In this document: positions 32,701-36,007 of the stretch, piece by piece
Numbering within the stretch: position 1 is the first letter of the stretch
Layout of the letters: the number at the start of each line of letters is the position of its first letter
Assembly: GCA_944358695.1 (NCBI GenBank)
Contig: CALVRM010000023.1
Span: 1 to 36,007 of the forward strand
Reading direction: 5' to 3'
DNA: 36,007 nt
Source: an uncultured Bacilli bacterium
GTDB taxonomy: Bacteria > Bacillota_I > Bacilli_A > RF39 > UBA660
Notes under the pieces: generated by a model
Told to the model about the DNA's origin: nothing
The model's database searches: none
The model's input: the letters and a program-made list of their open reading frames with translations, nothing else
Program-made: the position numbers and the translations under genes

Positions 32701-32919
32701 TTAGGGTTGAGAGAATTATTTGTTATTAATAATTTGTTAATAGAAAAAAGAAAGAGAAAATTAGAAGATATTATAAGAAAAAATAACTTAGATTGAGTAA
32801 TTCTTGGTATTAATGGGTAGACTGATGATGATAAATTGGAAGCTACTTATGAAGAAATATAGGAAGTAAAGAATGGTGGATTTGTGACTACTAATGTTTA
32901 TAACATTCATATAGTCTAA
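32701..32919 (+). pseudogene. Decayed ORF with three in-frame stops
   Basis: One frame reads like protein for 72 codons: LLIEKRKRKLEDIIRKNNLD, stop, VILGING, stop, TDDDKLEATYEEI, stop, EVKNGGFVTTNVYNIHIV, stop. The internal stops are TGA (32794), TAG (32818) and TAG (32860), without any frameshift. The amino-acid make-up is coding-like, with hydrophobic blocks next to charged helices, unlike the flanking spacer. I cannot name the ancestor. It could be the tail of a small cytosolic enzyme, or chance. The rest of 32696-33023 is featureless AT-rich DNA, with a TATAAT at 33000 that may serve the next gene. Confidence 0.35.
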
Positions 32920-33023
32920 ATATTAACGATGTGAAAAAAACTATGACAATGTTTATATAATAGTAATGAATTATAATGTTAAAATCTATTTTCTTGAGTT
33001 ATAATATAGATGGAGGAATAATA

Positions 33024-33497
33024 ATGGAAGAGAAATTAAAAAAATTAGTTAAAAAACTAACTTTAGAAAATAAAACTGTCAGTACAATGGAGTCATGTAC
33101 AGGTGGAGGCTTAGTGAATGCACTTACAAATATTGAAGGGGCTAGTGAAATAATCAAATTTAGTGCAGTTACTTATGCTAATGAATATAAAATTAAAATG
33201 GGAGTTTCGAAGGAGATAATTGATAAATATACTGTTTATAGTAAGCAGGTAGCTGAGGCGATGGCTAAAGCTATTGCTGAGTTTGCCAATAGTAATTACG
33301 GGGTTGGCATAACTGGAAAGTTAAATAGGGTGGATCATTATAATTTAAACGGTAATGATAATGAAGTTTTTATTTCTATTTATGATAATGATAATAAAAG
33401 TTTTGATACTTTCAATTTCGTTGTTAATAAATGCATACGTAAAGACAATAAAGAAGCTATTGTCATGGAAGTTTTAACACATTTAGTTGATTGCTAG
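33024..33497 (+). CDS. pncC: CinA C-terminal domain protein (nicotinamide-nucleotide amidase family)
   Basis: A stand-alone CinA-C/PncC domain of 157 residues, the family that deamidates NMN to NaMN in pyridine nucleotide recycling. The nucleophile region ESCTGGGL (23-30) and the block AVTYANEYKIKMGVS are intact. The usual GITGxAGPxGG loop reads GITGKLNRVDHYN, so the Gly-rich part is lost. Activity is therefore doubtful. The start is ATG 33024 behind TGGAGGAAT; the open frame begins earlier, at 32976. Confidence 0.82.
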   Translation: MEEKLKKLVKKLTLENKTVSTMESCTGGGLVNALTNIEGASEIIKFSAVTYANEYKIKMGVSKEIIDKYTVYSKQVAEAMAKAIAEFANSNYGVGITGKLNRVDHYNLNGNDNEVFISIYDNDNKSFDTFNFVVNKCIRKDNKEAIVMEVLTHLVDC

Positions 33498-33572
33498 AGT
33501 TAAAGTATGTTATAGCCTTTTTGTAAATAAGAAGTGGTATGATGTGCAGTTTAGAGGAAGGATTTTTTATAA

Positions 33573-34058
33573 TTATAAATCTATTAAATAGTATTTGTAA
33601 TTTAATTCTTCGAGGAATTTGAACATATCATTAATAGTTATGAAAAAAGTTGCAGTGTTATCATTGGGATGAAATGTAATTATTTTTTCATTTTGTAATT
33701 TTTTGTCGATATAAATTTCGATGTCATGTGATTGATTATTAATTAGGCCAAAAAGAGAAACCATACCAGGGACGAGACCTAATTTTTCTATTAGTTTTTC
33801 TTCAGAAGCAAAGTGCAATCTATCGCCGATTAATTCACCGACTTTTTTTAGATCTAATCTTTTATTATCGTCCATAATAATTAAATAGAAACGGCGATCT
33901 TTTTTTCCAGCCATAAATAGAGTTTTAGAAGGCACTCCGTCTTTACCAGCAATCACTTTATCGGCTTCCTCAGTTGTCCAAACAGCGTTATGTGTGATTT
34001 CTTCGAATTCTATATTCATTTTGTTTAAGGTGTTAATGACTAAGTCTTTTTGATTCAT
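33573..34058 (-). CDS. YbaK/ProX-like aminoacyl-tRNA deacylase
   Basis: A 161-residue single-domain protein of the YbaK/PrdX (ProXp) family, which hydrolyses mischarged tRNA such as Ala-tRNA(Pro) in trans. Typical features are the start KDLVINTLNKMNIEFEEITH, the Lys-containing PSKTLFMAGKKDRRFYLIIM block, RLDLKKVGELIG, and GMVSLFGLINN (usually GxVSPFGL). The C-terminal half closes the fold (EKIITFHPNDNTATFFI). The ribosome site AAGGAGC precedes the ATG at 34058. It is transcribed from its own extended -10 promoter, convergent with pncC. Confidence 0.9.
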   Translation of the reverse strand: MNQKDLVINTLNKMNIEFEEITHNAVWTTEEADKVIAGKDGVPSKTLFMAGKKDRRFYLIIMDDNKRLDLKKVGELIGDRLHFASEEKLIEKLGLVPGMVSLFGLINNQSHDIEIYIDKKLQNEKIITFHPNDNTATFFITINDMFKFLEELNYKYYLIDL

Positions 34059-34077
34059 AATATCAGCTCCTTATTTA

Positions 34078-34086
34078 ATTATAACA
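34078..34086 (-). promoter_or_regulatory. Extended -10 promoter of the deacylase gene
   Basis: On the minus strand TGT followed by TATAAT, about 20 bases before the ATG. The -35 is weak. Confidence 0.6.
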
Positions 34087-34197
34087 TAAATTTTAATAAA
34101 GTATGTATGTGTTAATAAAATAGAAGTGTTTCTAATCTTTCATTTACTTTTACAAGTGAGGTTATTCTAGTTTATTTAGATTTTTTTATTTAAAATG

Positions 34198-34226
34198 TTG
34201 TTAATTGATTAAGAAAATGATATAAT
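34198..34226 (+). promoter_or_regulatory. Promoter of the tRNA-Lys gene
   Basis: TTGTTA, 17 bases, TATAAT, with TGA before the -10. The tRNA begins 13 bases later. Confidence 0.75.
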
Positions 34227-34239
34227 TAAATAGTTGAAT

Positions 34240-34315
34240 GTCTCCGTAGCTCAGTTGGTAGAGCAATTGACTCTTAATCAATGGGTCCACGGTTCGAGCC
34301 CGTGCGGGGACACCA
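34240..34315 (+). tRNA. tRNA-Lys (anticodon CTT)
   Basis: A 76-base cloverleaf with encoded CCA. The acceptor stem is GTCTCCG with CGGGGAC and the D arm is GTAGCTCAGTTGGTAGAGC. The anticodon stem ATTGA/TCAAT encloses the loop CTCTTAA (anticodon CTT, reads AAG). The T arm GGTTCGAGCCC (in the stem CACGG/CCGTG region) is intact. It stands alone with promoter and terminator. Confidence 0.97.
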
Positions 34316-34329
34316 TTTTGTATGCTAAG

Positions 34330-34358
34330 AAGTCCTTCATATTTCAAAGGGCTTTTTT
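34330..34358 (+). terminator. Terminator of the tRNA gene
   Basis: AAGTCCTT, a 9-base loop, AAGGGCTT, then a T run. Confidence 0.85.
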
Positions 34359-34501
34359 ATTTTCTATTAATTAATTTTAGTCATATATATCGATAAAATA
34401 GCTAAAAATCTTATAAAATGTATTCATTGGCAACATTAAAAGAAAAATACATTTTTTATTTAAGATTCAATTACTATTCTAAAATTGTTGTTATAATTTT
34501 A

Positions 34502-34537
34502 AACTTTAGTTATGTGCAGTTTAACTAAAGTTTTTTT
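34502..34537 (+). terminator. Orphan terminator-like hairpin
   Basis: A perfect 10-bp stem AACTTTAGTT/AACTAAAGTT with an 11-base loop and T7. No gene precedes it. A TGTTATAAT-like sequence at 34489-34497 directly abuts it, so any transcript would be tiny. The stretch 34361-34488 holds nothing else that I can see. Confidence 0.5.
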
Positions 34538-34559
34538 GTGACTCGTTAAATTAAGGGAA

Positions 34560-34584
34560 AACTTCCCGCTAAAAAGTGGGAAAA
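34560..34584. repeat. Palindromic repeat, copy R1 (degenerate)
   Basis: AACTTCCCG and GTGGGAAAA face each other around a short A-rich loop. The half-site AACTTCCCG/CGGGAAGTT recurs at 34690, 35193, 35691 and 35712. Confidence 0.6.
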
Positions 34585-34689
34585 CCTTTTAGAGGTAAAA
34601 TTCCGAAAAATAAGGGCAAGGTCTAGAAAAAAACAAATTAAAATGGTAGAATAAAGGCGAATTAAGTTAAATTTACCCACCCAAAAAGC

Positions 34690-34732
34690 CGGGAAGTTCG
34701 AAAAATTTTTTTTGAATAAAGGTAACGTCCCG
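34690..34732. repeat. Palindromic repeat, copy R2
   Basis: CGGGAAGTT, a core of A and T runs, then AACGTCCCG. It is similar along its whole length to copy R3 (35193-35234), and like R3 lies about 25 bases outside the left end of an IS30 fragment. Confidence 0.7.
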
Positions 34733-34756
34733 TTGTTATACAAAAATTATTAAGGT

Positions 34757-35050
34757 GTATTTTGGCTTAATTTAATAGCTTTTGAAACTACTTTTTAAGT
34801 AGTCTTATAGAAAGATCGATATCGTCATTATCGATTTTTTTAATATTAAATCTTGTTAAATTATCTTTACCAATAAAAAGATGTGCGGCTTCATAAGGAG
34901 AAAAGTTATTCAAAGAAAGCCTAGGAATAGAATTAATATGAGAAGCGATTAAATAACAATCCATTTGTGACAAGCCTGCAAAAGAAGTCCATTTAGGTAA
35001 AACATAACGAATAAATTCATGATTGCGCTCTAAAGCGTTAAATAAAGAGA
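34757..35050 (-). mobile_element. IS30-family fragment A (3' part of the element)
   Basis: The fragment begins at the terminal repeat GTATTTTGGCTTA (34757-34769) and carries the 3' part of a transposase gene. The 5' part and the other end are missing. It is the same element type as fragment B at 35257-35606, which has the identical 13-base end. Confidence 0.75.
34788..35050 (-). pseudogene. IS30-family transposase, C-terminal remnant
   Basis: About 85 C-terminal residues are readable on the minus strand: ALERNHEFIRYVLPKWTSF (probably with the last Glu of the DDE triad in ERNH), DCYLIASHINSIPRLSLNNF and the end FNIKKIDNDDIDLSIRLLKK. Upstream of about 35050 the frame stays open but no longer looks like transposase. 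The helix-turn-helix and the first two catalytic Asp residues are gone, so it cannot act. Confidence 0.75.
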
Positions 35051-35052
35051 TA

Positions 35053-35100
35053 AAGTCACGTAAGAGTAAAAATAAAGATTTAATAAGTAAAGTCACGTAA
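35053..35100. repeat. Short direct repeat AAAGTCACGTAA
   Basis: The 12-base unit AAAGTCACGTAA occurs twice, about 35 bases apart, at the broken edge of IS fragment A. It may mark the deletion or a local duplication. Confidence 0.5.
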
Positions 35101-35192
35101 ATCAAAGAAAAAGATATTAAAAATTTGCTTAAAAAGTAAAAAAGTGATAAAATAAAAAAGGATTTTAGCCAAAAAAATACATACAAAAGGAA

Positions 35193-35234
35193 CGAGAAGT
35201 TAAAAAAATTTTTTTGGAAAGAGTTAACGTCCCG
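35193..35234. repeat. Palindromic repeat, copy R3
   Basis: CGAGAAGTT, A and T runs, AACGTCCCG. A direct repeat of R2 with a few changes, again just outside an IS30 end. Confidence 0.7.
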
Positions 35235-35256
35235 AGATAATTAATATATAAAAAGA

Positions 35257-35606
35257 GTATTTTGGCTTAAATTAAATTTTATTTGTAGAATATTATCTTA
35301 ATAATCTGTAAGAAAGGTCGATATCGTCATAATCGATCTTTTTTATATTAAATTTATTAATATTATCAGCACCTAAAAATAACAAAGCAGCAAGGTCTAT
35401 CAGGGGTAGAATTACCTCTTAAGAATCTGTGTTTAAGAACTTCTTTAGAGATAGTAGTTCTGTTTTTGCCAAGTCTATTAGCGATTTGTGTAAAATTGTA
35501 ACCACGATTTAAAAATTCTTCAATAACACATCTATCTTCAAAAGAAAGATGTTTGTATTTTACAGCTTTCATAAAAAATAAGCTCCTTTCCAATAAGCCA
35601 AAATAC
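35257..35606 (-). mobile_element. IS30-family element B, internally deleted (about 350 bp)
   Basis: Both ends are present as a perfect 13-base inverted repeat, GTATTTTGGCTTA at 35257-35269 and TAAGCCAAAATAC at 35594-35606. Between them lies a transposase gene that has lost its centre. At about 350 bp it is a MITE-like derivative that could be moved only by a transposase supplied in trans. Confidence 0.8.
35293..35572 (-). pseudogene. IS30-family transposase, internal deletion
   Basis: On the minus strand the gene starts at ATG 35572 behind AAAGGAGC. It encodes the IS30 helix-turn-helix region (KYKHLSFEDRCVIEEFLNRG, then TQIANRLGKNRTTISKEVLKHRF). After about residue 50 the sequence jumps to the C-terminal part NSTPD, then continues, after a frameshift, as AALLFLGADNINKFNIKKID and DIDLSYRLLR with stop at 35293-35295. 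The whole DDE catalytic region is lost. Confidence 0.82.
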
Positions 35607-35690
35607 AGGAGATATTATAAAGAAAAGAAGAATAAAAAACAAATTTCAATATTACCAAAAAAACACTTCCCCCCAAAGCATTCCAAAATT

Positions 35691-35720
35691 AACTTCTCGT
35701 TTTGAAAAAATCGGGAAGTT
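35691..35720. repeat. Palindromic repeat, copy R4 (inverted layout)
   Basis: AACTTCTCG, TTTTGAAAAAAT, CGGGAAGTT: the half-sites of R2/R3 in inward orientation, a 9-bp stem with one mismatch. It lies to the right of IS fragment B. Confidence 0.65.
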
Positions 35721-35766
35721 AAATAAAAAATTAAATTGACTTTTTGGCATTGAAAATATTGACATA

Positions 35767-35786
35767 GGGGGGGGGGGGGGGGGGGG
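35767..35786. repeat. Run of 20 G
   Basis: Twenty consecutive G in DNA that is otherwise about 70% A+T. It directly follows TTGACATA (35759-35766). It may be a slippage-prone contingency tract or a sequencing artefact (see findings). Confidence 0.85.
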
Positions 35787-35801
35787 AGAATAAAACAATA
35801 A

Positions 35802-35853
35802 AAAAAAGAAAAAAAAAAAGAAAGAAGGAAAAGAAAAAGAAAAAGAAAGAGAA
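35802..35853. repeat. Long homopurine (A/G) tract
   Basis: About 50 bases consist of A and G only, with AAAAAG-type units. With the G run just upstream this makes one strand almost purely purine for some 85 bases (35767-35853), interrupted by a few pyrimidines at 35791-35799. Confidence 0.8.
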
Positions 35854-35858
35854 TACAA

Positions 35859-35887
35859 TTGAATGGTAACGAGGTATGCGATATAAT
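35859..35887 (+). promoter_or_regulatory. Promoter of the exported-protein gene at the right edge
   Basis: TTGAAT, 17 bases, TATAAT, 28 bases before the ATG. It lies right after the purine tract. Confidence 0.7.
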
Positions 35888-35915
35888 ATAAATATAAATC
35901 TAAAGTAGGTGCTGT

Positions 35916-36007
35916 ATGAGAAGAGAAGCAAGAAAGAGAAATAAAATAATAATAGGATTAATAGTGATAGTAGTATTAATGAGCGTAGGATATGCAGCGT
36001 TCCAAAC
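35916..36007 (+). CDS. N-terminus of an exported protein, SipW-cognate-like signal
   Basis: Thirty codons are visible before the window ends. The start MRREARKRNK is strongly basic and is followed by a hydrophobic helix (IIIGLIVIVVLMSVGYAAF). The ending SVGYAAF resembles the signal peptides of surface proteins processed by SipW-type peptidases (TasA/camelysin-like) in Firmicutes. The ribosome site AGTAGGTG lies 5 bases before ATG 35916. The mature part, and so the function, is outside the window. Confidence 0.7.
   Translation, partial: MRREARKRNKIIIGLIVIVVLMSVGYAAFQ

Noticed and set aside
32794-32862. Possible stop-codon recoding (TGA as Trp) in the decayed ORF
   Set aside because: TGA is the normal stop of the YqeG-like gene and others, and TAG stops are also present, so decay is the simpler explanation.
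33541-34522. Shared 12-mer ATGTGCAGTTTA at about 33543 and 34512
   Set aside because: Only two copies, no common context or structure; expected by chance in AT-rich DNA of this length.
34546-34743. Minus-strand open frame of 65 codons
   Set aside because: It is built from the palindromic repeats and A/T runs, has no ribosome site, and resembles no protein.
35051-35186. Upstream continuation of the IS30 fragment A frame
   Set aside because: The translation turns into Leu/Phe/Ser-rich sequence without transposase motifs. It is read-through of AT-rich flanking DNA.
35652-35931. Two minus-strand frames rich in Phe, Ser and Pro
   Set aside because: They are translations of the purine tract and the G run (poly-Phe, poly-Pro) and not genes.
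1-36007. CRISPR array, rRNA genes, prophage or integrative element
   Set aside because: No regularly spaced repeats, rRNA segments, integrase, terminase or capsid genes are visible anywhere in the window.

Overview
The window is about 36 kb of very AT-rich DNA from a low-GC Gram-positive bacterium. It reads in the standard bacterial code: TGA is used as a stop and Trp is TGG. Promoters are A-type with many extended -10 (TGnTATAAT) elements, and ribosome sites are strong AGGAGG/GGTG types. The gene content (penicillin-binding carboxypeptidase, PASTA kinase, SecG, RsgA, pyruvate:ferredoxin oxidoreductase, pilin-like protein) suggests a walled, anaerobic member of the Bacilli, such as an uncultured gut lineage near Erysipelotrichales/RF39. 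That placement is inference.

Layout. 1-495: 3' end of an exported Cys-rich protein gene, its terminator, and a promoter. 495-3091: dacA, a YqeG-type HAD phosphatase and deoD. 3158-5687: a coupled pair of M16 peptidase homologues, the first without the zinc motif and the second with it. 5797-6402: secG and a small unknown gene. 6496-15257: one long tightly packed run, rlmN - PP2C - PASTA kinase - rsgA - rpe - pilin-like gene - nifJ. The first five genes have the conserved Firmicutes order around prpC/prkC/rsgA/rpe; the last two are additions. 15429-18368: a membrane-anchored unknown on the minus strand, recG, and two intergenic cassettes that each look like a stand-alone small RNA gene.

18369-21129 is a divergent pair: an Eco57I/TaqI-like adenine methyltransferase (minus) and a probable restriction endonuclease of a family I do not recognise (plus). 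21171-23905 is a compact stress locus: a membrane-anchored cyclophilin-like protein, a MerR regulator with Cys52, a carboxymuconolactone decarboxylase-cupin fusion and a DUF362 protein. Two near-identical MerR-type promoters with 19-bp spacers precede the first two genes. A dead ogt (O6-methylguanine methyltransferase) gene follows.

24272-29170 holds a DUF1292 protein, a long acidic coiled-coil protein, an NfeD-paraslipin pair and a large unknown protein. 29227-34058 carries a MacB-like ABC exporter, an MsrA-MsrB fusion, a decayed ORF, a PncC/CinA-C protein and a YbaK/ProX-like deacylase. 34240-34315 is tRNA-Lys(CTT). The last 1.5 kb is a graveyard of IS30-family fragments among recurring palindromes, then a 20-base G run and a long purine tract, then the start of an exported-protein gene that runs off the window.

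The most interesting untested items are the two candidate small RNAs, the twin MerR promoters with their electrophile-type regulon, the unrecognised restriction enzyme, and the poly-G/purine tract upstream of a surface-protein gene.
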